64,000 bases of DNA, taken from CBDCCT01 sp965214995. Lineage in GTDB: Bacteria; Deinococcota; Deinococci; Deinococcales; Trueperaceae. A program made the position numbers and the translations under genes. This document shows positions 1 through 11,491 of this stretch, one piece after another (position 1 is the first letter of the stretch; each line of letters opens with the position of its first letter). The notes beneath the pieces are model-generated. The model did not search any database, was not told where the DNA came from, and worked only from the letters and a program-made list of their open reading frames with translations. The DNA is taken from the NCBI GenBank assembly GCA_965214995.1, contig CBDCCT010000002.1:930001-994000 (forward strand), in the 5' to 3' direction.

Positions 1-3000
1 TTATTACTTATAAATATCTTACTATAATTCTTATAAAGTACTAACTTTTATTTATTTACTTTTAATAGTTATAGTCCTTAATTATTATTAATATAATATA
101 TAGTTCTAGTATATTCCTCCTTATTATTATTTTATTCTAATAATAAGTAGTTCTTTTTATCTATATATTTTTTAGAAGCTAAACTTTTACTATCTACTTT
201 ATCCTCTTATATAGTATAGTATACCTTAGAATTTTTTAAGTTTTTTTAATAATCTTTCTAATACTAGTTTTATTATTAATAGGGTTTTAAATAATAATTA
301 TTTAAAACTTTTTTTTTTAGCTTATTATCTTTAGGCTAATAGTTCTTAGAATAGTTTCTACTATATATCCTACCTAAAGAGGCTCTAAAATTCCTATATC
401 TAGAAGATATATCTTTTTTATAAAATACTTCTTTCTATATATCTTCTTATTTATAAAGTATTCTTAGATAGTTATAAACTTTAGTCTTTAATATAGGTTC
501 TTCTATATAAAGTTATAGATTAGGATAAATTCTAGTATATATAGCTATAAGATTAGAAGTTCTATCTCTTACTCCTACTTTATAATTAAGATATATAACT
601 TTATTAGCCTACTTAGTTATACTAATACTATTATATAAGGATCTCTTACTATATTCTTTCTTTATAAGGTTCCTATAAGCTATTATAAATAAAGGCTTAA
701 ATTTCTATTATAGGTATTTTCTCTACCTATATATTTTACTTCTAAGTATTAGGTAGTTTCTTTATACTTATATAATTTTAATATAGTATTACTCTATAGC
801 TTTACTATATAAATATCTTAATAGTCTACTTCTTAAGTTTACTATTTTATAGACTTTCTCTACTACTTTAATAGCTTTAATAAATACTCCTACTAATCTA
901 TATATAGTTATATTATTTATAATAACTATATCTCCTTTACTATAGAAACTTAAGAGGTTAGAATAGAATATACCTTATTTTTTAAGATTAAATCTAGACT
1001 TTTATTTTATTCTTTTTATAATCTATTTAAGCTCTTTAGGGTCTATATCTATATTATTAGAATTACTTTTTATAATATCTTTTTTAACTTTATCCTTACT
1101 AAAGTCCTCCTATTTATTATTAGAGTTAGGATTATTATTATTATTAAAGTCTAATAAGGAAGAGGAGTCTTCTAGGTTACTATTAGAGTTCTTTAACTTA
1201 TAATTTTCTTTTACTACCTATATTTTCTTTAGTAGGATTAATTCTTCCTTTAGTATAGACTTATAATTTTTTAATAGTTTATTAGATAGTCTATCTTTAA
1301 TAAATATCTTTATAATATTACTTATCTTTTTTAAAGGCTTAAGTCTAGCTATTTATTTATATTTTTTACTTTCTTACCTTAACTATATTTTATAATATTC
1401 CTTCTTTATATATTCTATAGCTTTTATAAGTAATATTTTAAGATACTTACTTTATACTAGAGTAAATAGTTAATTATAATATAGAGTAGTTATAAATATT
1501 TAATTATATTATAGACTATTATATACTTAAGGATAATTACTTATAAGAATAGTTTACTATTATAATACTTAAACTATATTATTTTCTATAGGTTATAATA
1601 TATTAGTTATAGCTAATATTTTAGCTTTATTTTTAGCTATATATTCTTTACTAGATAGTTCTAGCTTATTATAACTTTATAATAGTCTAGCTATAGTAGT
1701 AAAACCTAAGAATATATATATAATATAAAATAAGGTTCTTCTACTCTATATACCTAACTTTAGTTATAAGAGATATATACTAAAAGTAATATAATTTTTT
1801 CTCTTTACCTTACTTAGCTTATAAAATAGCTTTACTATTTTAGTTATACTTATTAGAGTTTATAACTATATAGATATTATAGGCTCCTTTATAAGTATTA
1901 ATTTTCTAATAGATAGATTTAAGAATTAATTCTATAATTAATTAATTTAATTAATTTCTTAATTATTTTAGGATAATAGAGGTTTAATACTACTTATAGC
2001 TAAACTTAAGCTTTAAATAGGCTCCCCTATCTCCTTCTAAAGATTTAGAGATATATTTATACTCTTTATAGAGGGTTTACTTAAGTCTATTATATTTCTA
2101 TATAAAGTAACTTCTATATTTAAGTTTTTAAGTTTAATTTTTAGAGTATTAATATTATTTAGGAGAGGGATATTTATTACTATTATTATTTAGTTATTTT
2201 TAGTAATAGCTTTTTCTATAATTAATATTCTACTTAGGTTAACTAAAGATAAGTTTATTATCTTTTTTATATTATCCTCTTCTTTTATAGTAAAAGTAAT
2301 ATTTAAAACTACTTTTTAATTATACTTATATAGTATCTTCTAGCTTTTTTTATCTTTTTATAGATTATTTAGAAATTCTTAATACTAGCTTTTAAAGTAT
2401 TTATTTTTAAAAAGTATATTCTTTAACTTTAATTTAAAATCTTCTACTACTTACTTAACTTATACTTAACTTTTATTAAATCTCTTATCCTAATCTCTTA
2501 AGAAAAGCTTTAAAGTATTCTACTTCTCCCTATTCTTAAAAGCTTTATATAATTTATATACTTTATTAGTAGTCTCTATCTTTTTAATTATATAGTAAAT
2601 AATTACTATTACTTTAGATTTTAGACTTCTATAAGGAGTACTATACTTACTCTAAATAAGTAACCTATATATAAGTAAATATAATATAGGACTTATCTTT
2701 AGCTTAATTTCTACTAGATTAATAATATAAAATATTAATCTTATAGCTTAAGCTATTAGACTTAATAATAAAATAGATATTAAAATTTAACTTTTTAAGT
2801 AAATATAATATAACTTATTATTTACTTTTATATATAATTAATTTAAAGTTAATAAGAAATTATTTATATATAAAAAGTAAAATATAACTTTTATACTATA
2901 ATAAGTAAGTATTATACTATACTTTACTTTTCTTTATATAATAAGTATAGTAAAGGAAAATTATTTTACTATAATATTAAGCTCTTAAGAATCTCTTAGA

Positions 3001-3480
3001 AGATATTATATCCTAAGGAAAATAGTCTAACTACTAACTTATAAAAAGAAAACTAAGTTTATATATTATAACTATAGAAGAGATATAGTTAGAGAGTAAA
3101 TCTAAAAGATAATTAATTCTAGATATAAAGGAAAGATTAAAATTATCTTAAATTTAATTTATAAAAATTAACTTTAAAAGGTTAGCTACTATTCTATTAT
3201 AAAACTCTAATACTTTAAGTATTAGGTTTATAACTATATAGTATACTAGATATATATTTTATTAATTATTCTCTAGCTATAGTATAATTCTATATAATAT
3301 ATATATAAGGTTATACTTACTAACCTATATATATATTATATAATAGAAGTTATAATTTATTATAATATAAGTATTAATCTATTATAAAAATAGATATAAT
3401 AAATTATAACTCTAGTTTTAAAGAAAAAATAAAATTATAAATTATAAAAGCTATATATATATACTTATAATTAAGTAGTA
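1..3480. repeat. RIP-mutated AT-rich repeat block, truncated by the window edge
   Basis: This block is made almost only of A and T, with C and G surviving mainly in CT/AG/CC/GG contexts. By eye CA and TG dinucleotides are practically absent and TA is in large excess, the classic footprint of repeat-induced point mutation (C to T in CpA on both strands) seen in Pezizomycotina. No open reading frame survives. The change to normal composition is sharp, at about 3480-3520, where CA and TG reappear. The block is therefore inactivated transposon DNA; the element type is not recognised, and its left end lies outside the window. Confidence 0.9.
340..590 (-). pseudogene. Coding relic readable after undoing RIP
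   Basis: On the minus strand from about 590 to 340 one frame reads for about 75 codons with only a few TAA/TAG stops, all of which RIP could produce from CAA, CAG or TGG. In DNA this AT-rich a random frame would meet a stop roughly every eight codons. The reading includes the stretches VGVRDRTSNLIAIYTRI and SSRYRNFRASLGRIYS, which look like real protein. I do not recognise the family. A second minus-strand stretch near 1250-1000 also reads with few stops. This supports an ancient protein-coding element transcribed leftwards. Confidence 0.3.
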
Positions 3481-3590
3481 GGTATAAGGAAATAAGGGTT
3501 TCCATAACACCCATCTGAAACTTAAAAGTTAGGATAAGAAGTACGTGCTTGCTTACTGTCATATGTTTCAGGCTTGAGCACGGGATAGGA

Positions 3591-3956
3591 TAGGGATAGT
3601 AACTATAATAATAGGGATAGTAACTAGCTAAACCTATTTTAGAAAGCCTAAGTATAGTATCTTAATCCTAAGTTCCTAACTTTAATCTTAATCCTATCTT
3701 TAATTCTAGCTAAGAATCTACTATTCTTCTTAGATATTATTATTATTTATTTTAGATTTTTACTCCTTACTTTTAGGGGTAAAAAACCCCTATTTTAAGA
3801 GCTTATAATAATATTTTATAAGTCCTTGAAAAGAGTAATAGAGGATTAAAATTCTAACTAAAATTAAAGTTAAAGTAAGGGTAAAGGTACTATACTTAAG
3901 CTTTCTAAAATAGGTTTAGCTAGTTACTATCCCTATTATTATAGTTACTATCCCTA
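3591..3956. mobile_element. MITE-like element with about 65-bp terminal inverted repeats and TA target duplication
   Basis: The left end begins GGGATAGTAACTATAATAAT at 3593 and continues for about 65-70 nt to around 3660. Its near-exact reverse complement closes the element at 3954 (…AGTTACTATCCC). Each end is flanked by TA (3591-3592 and 3955-3956), the target duplication of Tc1/mariner/pogo-type transposons. The inverted repeat itself holds a direct repeat of GGGATAGTAACT. The 362-bp element has no coding capacity, so it is non-autonomous. Its interior is also RIP-depleted of CA/TG, and a short palindrome (AGGGGTAAAAAACCCCT) sits near the centre. Confidence 0.8.
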
Positions 3957-3958
3957 TC

Positions 3959-4543
3959 ATCTCCCCTTAAGCGCCTACTTTTCAGTTTCTCGAGTCGCTT
4001 AGTCATTTGTTTCTTGAAAATATTCTGCTATCGTTGATATACTAGATCACTAAACCAAGGATGAAATGAAGTAAACGGAGGAAAATTACCACTTCTTCTT
4101 GGCCTTAAATCTACCGTCAAAGTTTTAGAAGAGAGATGCTTCGTGTTGGACGCAGAAGTTTATAATGATTTATTCTCTTCGACAATTTCAAGAAATCAAA
4201 AGTACGTATAAGTTAATCAAATATACACATCGTGAAGGTAGAACATCCGCATCCAGCGTTGTTACAAGTGGAGCAAAGTAACCTTGTTCCCTACACGTAC
4301 TGTTGATCTCTGGCTCGCCTTAGCCTCCCGTGTATAGAATGTCGGTATCGTGATGTTTTAGCACCGTCACAGTAAAAGTTGGGAGCGCATGAGCTTTTAA
4401 TACTTTAAAAAAAAATAGCAATTTAACATGAAGTAGAACAGCGCGGAAAAATACGACACAGAAAGGAAGAAAACCGCACGATGAAAATAAGCTAGAGGAC
4501 AGGGATAATTGAACATGGAGAAATGCAGGAAAAAAGGCGATTA
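3959..4543. other. Intergenic, no gene seen
   Basis: Normal base composition returns here. Reading frames are short and lack fungal coding character. It presumably holds the 3' flank of the secreted-protein gene that ends at 4544. Confidence 0.5.
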
Positions 4544-5370
4544 TTAGGCAGCTGCGGTCAAAGCAACCCGGAGAGGCTCATCGTTACCCGGGAACGAAGC
4601 CACAAGCGTGGACCTTATCCAGTCTTCATACTTGACCTTCCAGTTCGCTCCATCCAAACGAACGGTGCCGACGAAACGCTCTTTGCTACTCAACCAATCA
4701 GCACTCTCTAATTCAATTTTTGGATTACTGACAGGTGACGGGATCATCTTACCTCGGAAGAAGCAGTTCAATGTTGAGGGCCAGGTCTCCATTCACAACG
4801 ATATTTGGCAGCACGTCGTTTTGGTAGTAGTCGGCCGGCGGAATTCTCACGCCATCTCTTTCATTCGGTAGTCTACGATATTCTCCATCAACTTCCTGTG
4901 AAGGAGGCTGCTCGGGAGAGGCCACGTTTAGTCGAGGGAGAGCGGTGGCTTTCATGTATACAGTGGTGCCATCGCGAAGCCGTCCCCGACCGTTAAAGTC
5001 CTGCGGTAAGATGGAGAACATTAGTGTGAAATCTCCACAAACACTCCCGATTGGAGAATCTCAAGTTGGCAGACATTTTCACTCCGAAAGGGAAAAGTGT
5101 GGAAGGGTCTTTTCTGTGGATAGATGAGATAAAACATACCATCTCCCGCGACACAAACACACGATTCCTGCTTTTCCCAACCGAATACGACACCGACATG
5201 AAGTCGCCGACGAACCGCGTTCCCGTTCTGGACCTGTCTATAGAGTAATCTAGCTGCGCCTCGTCAATGTACAGCGATACTTCTCCCGGTAGCGAGCTGG
5301 TAGCAGCGGCCGTTAACGATCCAAGGAGAAAGAAAGGGACGAAGACCATGAGATGCTTGATCAGAATCAT
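4544..5370 (-). CDS. Putative small secreted protein, three exons, effector-like context
   Basis: The start at 5370 gives a clear signal peptide (MILIKHLMVFVPFFLLGS, then LTAAATSS). Exon 1 is 5370-5140; a GTATGT...CGCAG intron (5139-5001) joins it in phase to exon 2 (5000-4753), which encodes DFNGRGRLRDGTTVYMKA and onward. The frame then stops at a perfect GTAAGA. Removing only 25 nt (4752-4728, ending CAG) restores an in-frame last exon ending ...VALTAAA at 4544, for 220 aa in total. A 25-nt intron is unusually short, so a 1-nt frameshift here is the alternative. The mature protein has no cysteine and matches no family I know. It lies about 0.6 kb from the RIP block and MITE, the kind of position where fungal effectors are often found. 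Function unknown. Confidence 0.55.
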
Positions 5371-6980
5371 TTTATTTTAGTTTATATTTATGAAGTAAGA
5401 AATCAACTTGGTAACTTGGACTATATCAACTAGAAGAAACAACCTATCAGAACGGGAAACAGGATCAGGCTTGAAATGTGCCAGACATATTTCTATTTAT
5501 ATACATTAGCATAAGTGGTATAAAGAGTACACGACAGCAACAGAACATAAAACGGAGAGTAAACATCCATGCTTCTAGTTAATTTCTCCCCTATGCACAA
5601 TAGTAGCGCAGCTCTCACAAGCAAGTCTTCTAGAAGACAAAACACGAAAGCAAAACCCTAAACGCAAAACGCAAAAAGCAGAAAGCAAAAAATTCAGAGC
5701 AAAGATGAGGAAATATGACAGTGAAGCGTAGCAGAATGGCAGATCATATCACCAAGAGGAAAGAGTGTCGACTGCTGTTTTATCAAAGTCGAAACAGAAA
5801 TCAACCATCTAAAACGAAAATGTGCTGCTATACCTGGCTGCTGGGAAGAGCGTGGGCGTGTGTGTGAAACAGAGCTAGACGTGAAACAGAGCTACTTGTA
5901 AAACCAATGTTTTGATGGCCCAATGTAAAACTAAACATTATGCTCCCTTGTCTCTTTTCTATTATCTATGTTTTATGGAGTTGTGAGTATTCTTTAACTT
6001 CAACTTATTTTATTTGTCGAAAGTTAGTAATCTGAGTACTAAGTTGGTAAAGGTTACACTCATGGCCCAATTTCCTCGCTTCCTACATTAACCATCTTGG
6101 ATAATCTTACGTGATAGTCATCAACTCAACACATTACAACTTTTCTCTACCGCTATGCAGAGGTTTAGAATAAATATCAACCCTTTTATTCTCTTCTTAT
6201 ATCTCGATTACCGTTACTCCCCATACTTAAGGAATAGCTCCGGAACACAGTACATTTTCTTAAATTAGTTATCATAGTTTATGATTACAGAATACAAGAG
6301 CCTCCAAGTCTTTCTTTCTAAGCATGCCTGTGAGTTGCTTACTTGCTGCGGAGACTTACAGCGGGTTTGACCTCCAATAAATCACACTCTTGTGGCCAAA
6401 GATCGTACTTGTTAAAAGGAAGTAGCGCTTGCAACATGATACATTCATTAGTTGCAAGCTGTTGCTTCCAACTTGTCAATTGACAACCTCCTTGGAAGAC
6501 ATGTTCGAAGTCATACACGTGATTCCCCTATTCCTCCCAGTATATATACATCGTAGATAGATTCATTCTTTCCTTTCCTTTCCTTTCCTTCCTCAGTAGT
6601 ACCGAATGATTATCCATCTACATATTCGGGAAATCAGGTAGCTCAAATACATTTTAAGATTAAAATCAAATTAAAAGCTTCTGATGTTCCATTCGTAGAG
6701 TTTGTTTAGCAACATAAGGCCCCAAGTTTCTGCACTCCAACTGTCCTTTCCGGTGATGAGTTATATCATTTAAATTCGTGTATATATAGCTGGTTAGATT
6801 CACAAGTTGGATCCACAGATCAATCCAATCCATTCGTTTTCATTGCAATCTACATATTCATTAAGTATCAGTTGGCTGTCACTTCCTCTTTATCTTTGGT
6901 TTTCAACGTCAGAACGTAATAGCCTCCCAAACACTTGATAAGCATGTCCGTAAGTTGGCTACCTGCTGTCGTCTTTACCT

Positions 6981-7190
6981 CATCAAAGCGATGCTTCTAG
7001 TGGCTAGTCTTTCCCCCGGCATTTCCCAGCTTTAGATAGCTAAAACTCAAGTCAAATGTTCTTTCATACTGCTCCATTCCATCCAAAATGGACATCAAAG
7101 CGATACTTCTAGTGGCTAGTCTTTCCCCCGGCATTTCCCAGCTTTAGATACTTAGTGCTGCTCCATTCTATCTAAAAATGGACAATATCA
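6981..7190 (+). repeat. Imperfect tandem duplication, period about 112 bp
   Basis: The stretch CATCAAAGCGATGCTTCTAG (6981) and the roughly 40 nt after it recur at 7093 with single-base changes, and both copies continue to GCTTTAGATA. A CTGCTCCATTC...AAAATGGAC tail follows each copy, but the second copy has lost about 20-25 nt before it. This is a local tandem duplication in non-coding DNA, not RIP-mutated. Confidence 0.8.
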
Positions 7191-7329
7191 ACCATACGTG
7201 CTTCGCCAAAAATGTCTTTTCCGTTTGTGATTTTCGTCAACTTTCACGTTTTTTGATAGAGTTTCGGAAGCCCATTGTTTTTACAGTGAAACATTATGTT
7301 TAAGCAAAGATCCCATGAGACCGTTGGTC

Positions 7330-7542
7330 TCAACCAAACCCAGCCGCGCAGACCTTGGAATGGCTCTCCAACATATTCGAGTAAATGTTGATATCGTCAA
7401 TAAAGGCCATTGTGAAATTAAATTCCCTTGCATAACATCTGGTGGCTCCTGTACACGCTGTACCGACTCTCGGAGGCCCATCATCGTCGCCATGAATCAT
7501 CTCGTTCGAGTAAAGTTCCACGACATCGTTGGTCTCAACCAA
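7330..7542 (-). pseudogene. Possible Ty3/gypsy-type reverse transcriptase scrap
   Basis: The minus-strand frame contains FTMAFIDDINIYSNMLESHS, which resembles the catalytic YxDD box and following residues of gypsy-like reverse transcriptases (typically a YLDDILIYS motif followed by a xxEH). Little else in the 70 codons matches, no start or flanking domain is visible, and the frame is closed on both sides. The segment is bounded by two copies of CGTTGGTCTCAACCAA (7322-7337 and 7527-7542). Unlike the RIP blocks, it keeps normal CA/TG content. The similarity spans only about 15 residues, so chance is a real alternative. Confidence 0.3.
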
Positions 7543-8786
7543 CCTCGGTCAGCCTGATTTTTCAACTCCACATGCTAGCCAAAGCTACTCTCATGTGATC
7601 TTCAGAGAGCCCAGATTCCCGTACCGCAGAAGGTACTAAGCAGTCACGTAATTCCCTATCTTGCCCATGCTTCGAAACTACCACAGATTTGTACTGACAA
7701 CATAAAAACCAAGAGAGATACAGACAATAAAGCCCAACGCTGCCAGAGGTCTTAACAAAGTACCTGGAACGTCTCTCCTGATACAACAAAAACCAACAAT
7801 TATAAACTTTAAACTCACTGATCAGAATAAGGAACAGCGAAGCGAATGAAGGAAAAGAAAAAGAAAAGGAAGAGAGAAGAAGAAAGAGGTAAGAGGGAGA
7901 CAGACGAGATCTTTATACCACAAGCGTTTGTGGGATTCTGACTAATCGGCGGGTGAGAATGGGGTACGTAAGCGATTCGTAATTTGTAATTTGTAATGTA
8001 ATGTGTCTTTCACGGGATGGAGTAAAGAAATTAAAAAAGTTTGTGGGGATGACATCAGATGGGCTGCATGCACGCCTGTCGTGCTTGTGCTGTCTGGTCA
8101 TGTGCGCGGACGATGGTAGCTTCTTGTCTGTTGATTGTTGAGGTTGAGAGGAGGGATGGGCAGATGGGCAGATGAAGACTGTGGAAGTGCGGGTCGGAGT
8201 GGACTTCATATCTTTTTCTAAAGGAAGGAAGTTGAGACTTGTGCAGTTCTTGAATCTGTGGACTGTAATGATGGACTATAGCATTGTTTATTCATTTTAT
8301 TGGAACCTTCATCATCACGTCTGGGCAGCGTCCTTCACTTTGTATGCTATGCTTCTTCTAGAACGAATAAGAATTAAAAAGTTTTATTTGTATGTGATGA
8401 AAGAAACCAAAGTGAACAAATGATTCCATGGAACTTCGTAATGCTTCCAAAACAGAAACCTGCGAGCGTCGATGCTTCTGAAACAGGACAATGAGAGTAA
8501 GAAATTTCATAAGTGACTTGACTGTGCACTTTTGCATCCATGATGACAGTAAATCAAAATTGAAGATGAGCAATGCCAGACTTTTCGGTAGATGTGATGA
8601 CAAAATGATAATAAAGTGACAGATTGTAAGAATAGTCTCAAACAGTAACAGGCAACAGACTGAAATATGCCTGGAAATCGTGAACTTAGACTCCGGAAAG
8701 ATCACCGTCCGGATCTTTCCCGTGTTCGCGCTCGTCGTTCCTTTTCCTTCTCTAGAAAATCATTAGCCGCTCATCCTCTACAAGCT

Positions 8787-10902
8787 TTAATCAATCAACC
8801 CACTCTCGTCATAAACTAAAAACTCATGCAACGCGCTCCCGGCCGGCACCATCGGCAGCACCGGCACCTTCTGGTCCGTCAACACCTCCAGCAGCGCCGG
8901 TCCGTCCGAGTTGATCAGCCACTTCAGCGAATCGTCCAGCTCCTCCAACTTCCCACAACGCCTGCCCTTGATGTGCATCGCCTCTGCCAGCTTGACAAAG
9001 TCCGCATTCTTCTGGTGCGTGTGAGCGAAGCGGTCCTGGAAGAACAGACTCTGCCACTGCGTCACCATCCCTTGCTCTTCGTTGTTCAGCACGACGATCT
9101 TCACGCCAACGTTAAATTCTGCAGCTGTGGAAAGTTCCGTCAGCGTCATACTAAACGAGGCATCGCCGTCAATGTCAATGACAAGTGCATCCGGACGGGC
9201 AACTTTTGCGCCAATGGCTGCAGGCAGACCGTAGCCCATGGTTCCGAGCCCGCCAGAGGTAATCATGGTGCGAGGGTGCCGCCAGCGAAAGTGCTGAGCT
9301 GCCCACATCTGATGCTGGCCCACGCCTGTCGTGATGATAGTACGTTCCTTTACAGGTTCGGTAAGGTCGCTGATTCTGGCAATAATGGTCTGTGGTTTGA
9401 TGAATCCTCCTTCGCTTTCTTTCTCGTATGCCCAAGGAAACCGTTCTTTCCAGTCATTTATTTGGGCGAACCATTCGGGACGTGATGATTTCGGTTGCAC
9501 GTGCTGTAAGAGAAGCGAGAGGTTTTCAGCAACGTCGCCCTCCACTGCTTCAGTAGCTTGGACAACCTTGTTGATGTTTTTGGGCATGATTTCAAAGTGT
9601 ATGATTCCTCCCCGACCTTCGGCTGCTGCGGCTTTGGCCTGGGGTGCAAACTTGGTCACATTGCCAGTTATACGATCGTCAAAGCGTGCGCCGAGTGCAA
9701 TGACGAGATCTGCTTCTTGCATCGCCAGATTTGCAAATGCGGATCCATGCATTCCGAGCATGTGCAGAGACTTCTCGTCCAGCTCGTCAAAGCCTCCAAG
9801 GCCCTGTAGTGTTGTAGTGACGGGTATGCAGGCCTTTTCGGATAGCTCCTTGAGCATCTTGGGTCCTTCTGGCTGCATGACTATCCCTTGTCCTGCGTAT
9901 ATGACCGGCTTCTTTGCGATATTGATCAGATGCGCAGATCTTTTGATTGCACCCTGAAGTTGCTTTCGGCTCATCTCTCGTGCTGCTAGAGTTGCTGCGC
10001 TGGGATGCGTTGGAATTGCGCTGGTTACCGGTATTGGTTTCGTCAAAGTACCTCCTGTGACATCTTTGGGCAAGTCAACCAATACTGGACCAGGTCTTCC
10101 GGTAGTCGCTATCTCGAATGCTTCGTTTATCCGCCGTGGCAGCTCTGCGATATTCTTGACCATGACATTCCACTTTGTACACGCTCTTGAAATGCCAACA
10201 ATATCTGCCTCTTGAAACGCATCTGATCCAATGGCACTGGTAGGAACCTGACCACAAAATACCACCATTGGCGTGCCATCCATCAAGGCGTCCTGCATCG
10301 GAGTGACAACATTTGTTGCGCCAGGTCCGGACGTGACCAAGACCACTCCTGGCTTTCCTGATGCTCGCGCATATCCTTCCGCCATGTGTCCTGCACCTTG
10401 TTCGTGCCTGGGTAGAATAAAGTCAAAGTGTTTGGAGTTGTAGATTGCGTCGAACACGGGGAGAATGGCGCCTCCAGGATAGCCAACTGTTGAATCTTAG
10501 CGCACTATTCCAATGTTATAGCGCACAGTCTCAACTCTACTACGTACAGACATGCTTCACACCCTGCCGTAGCATCATCTCGTGGAATATCTCTCCACCT
10601 TTCTTTCCTACAAAGGTATGGTCCATCGGTGGAGACCGAAAGGGCTTCATAGGCGGTATATCGTTCCATCTTGTGCCTTCTCTGTTGAATGCGGGACTGG
10701 GCACGGGTCTCTCTCTACTTACGGTAGCGGCAGTGCTTTGATCTCTTCGAACAGTCTCAACGGGAGAACTTGACGTTTTTTGCGGTTTTGGTTGCGTGGA
10801 GCGGTGCTGTGGGGACATGGCTGGACGGGCATGTGAAGTGGAAAACCGGCGGGCGGAGGTGATTGTCCCGAGGGCGCAACGGCTCTGGTTGGCGTTGATC
10901 AT
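8787..10902 (-). CDS. ILV2: Acetolactate synthase catalytic subunit, mitochondrial
   Basis: This enzyme condenses pyruvate with pyruvate or 2-oxobutyrate in a ThDP/FAD/Mg-dependent reaction, the first common step of valine, leucine and isoleucine synthesis, in mitochondria. Exon 1 (10902-10548) encodes an Arg/Ser-rich, acid-poor leader of about 75 residues typical of mitochondrial import. A 61-nt GTACGT...CAACAG intron (10547-10487) splits Val-Phe-Gly-Tyr-Pro-Gly-Gly, and exon 2 runs 10486-8787. The total is 684 aa, usual for fungal Ilv2. Visible motifs are the ThDP-activating Glu in PRHEQGAGHMAEGYARASGK, the GQVPTSAIGSDAFQE loop, and the ThDP/Mg motif GDASFSM...LNNEEQG. Proline in GQVP and tryptophan in VTQWQS, two classical sulfonylurea-resistance positions, carry the sensitive residue. 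A Gcn4-type site lies about 110 bp upstream. Confidence 0.97.
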
Positions 10903-11013
10903 GGTGGTGATGAAGTGAGTGGAGAGGCGAGGGCGCGTGAGAAAAGGTTCTACGTGTGAACTCTTCTAGTTGAAAGTACTGTTTGCTATTTTTTAAACAT
11001 TTAGTTGGAATAA

Positions 11014-11019
11014 GAGTCA
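11014..11019 (-). promoter_or_regulatory. Candidate Gcn4/CpcA site upstream of the acetolactate synthase gene
   Basis: On the coding strand of the ILV2 gene the sequence reads ATGACTCTT, containing the TGACTC core bound by Gcn4/CPC1/CpcA activators. It lies about 112 bp before the start codon. Branched-chain amino-acid genes are known targets of general amino-acid (cross-pathway) control. A 6-nt match can occur by chance. Confidence 0.4.
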
Positions 11020-11491
11020 TTCTAAATTGTTAGTGCGACAGCGGAGGGACGAGTGCCAAGGTTTGCAAGTTCCACTCCGTTCTCAGCCCCCCACCCCATC
11101 GGGCCTAGGGTGATGCCGATGATATTTCTCCGCTTGTGATAGCTTTATTGTACTACACATCCCTACTTCTACACCTTTAGTGTTGCTATAATTAAACGAT
11201 ATTAACTCACCTTTATGTTGTTTTGGTAAAATTGTCCCTAAATCTCAACATACGATACTAATAACTGCATTTATTCACGTGGTGATTCGCTCAATGTCAG
11301 GTCATGAATTTATGGCATTGTAATCAAATCTGAACGTACTATGATAATCATAAGATTATCCTTGGACATGCATTGACTGTTCCTAACATTACCTACGTTC
11401 TGTTTTACAACATATATGATAAAACATTACGAAAGTACAGCTCATACATTCGTTCGAACATGTTTTTGTAAGAAATAAAAAGCAAACCCTT
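11020..11491. other. Intergenic, no gene seen
   Basis: Between the divergent-side flank of ILV2 and the 3' end of the next minus-strand gene I see only short frames and no repeat. It contains a C-rich patch at about 11086-11105. Confidence 0.5.

Larger units (their letters stand above)
5371..8786. other. Gene-poor 3.4-kb intergenic stretch with local repeats
   Basis: I see no convincing gene here. It holds a CTTTC-type low-complexity run near 6567-6592, a roughly 110-bp tandem duplication (6981-7190), and a segment of degenerate repeats. Examples are AAGCATGCCTGTGAGTTGCTTACTTGCTGC near 6322 and its imperfect copy near 6940. A possible reverse-transcriptase scrap lies at 7330-7542, and a purine-rich tract at 7845-7905. 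The remaining short reading frames are stop-limited and were rejected. Confidence 0.6.
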
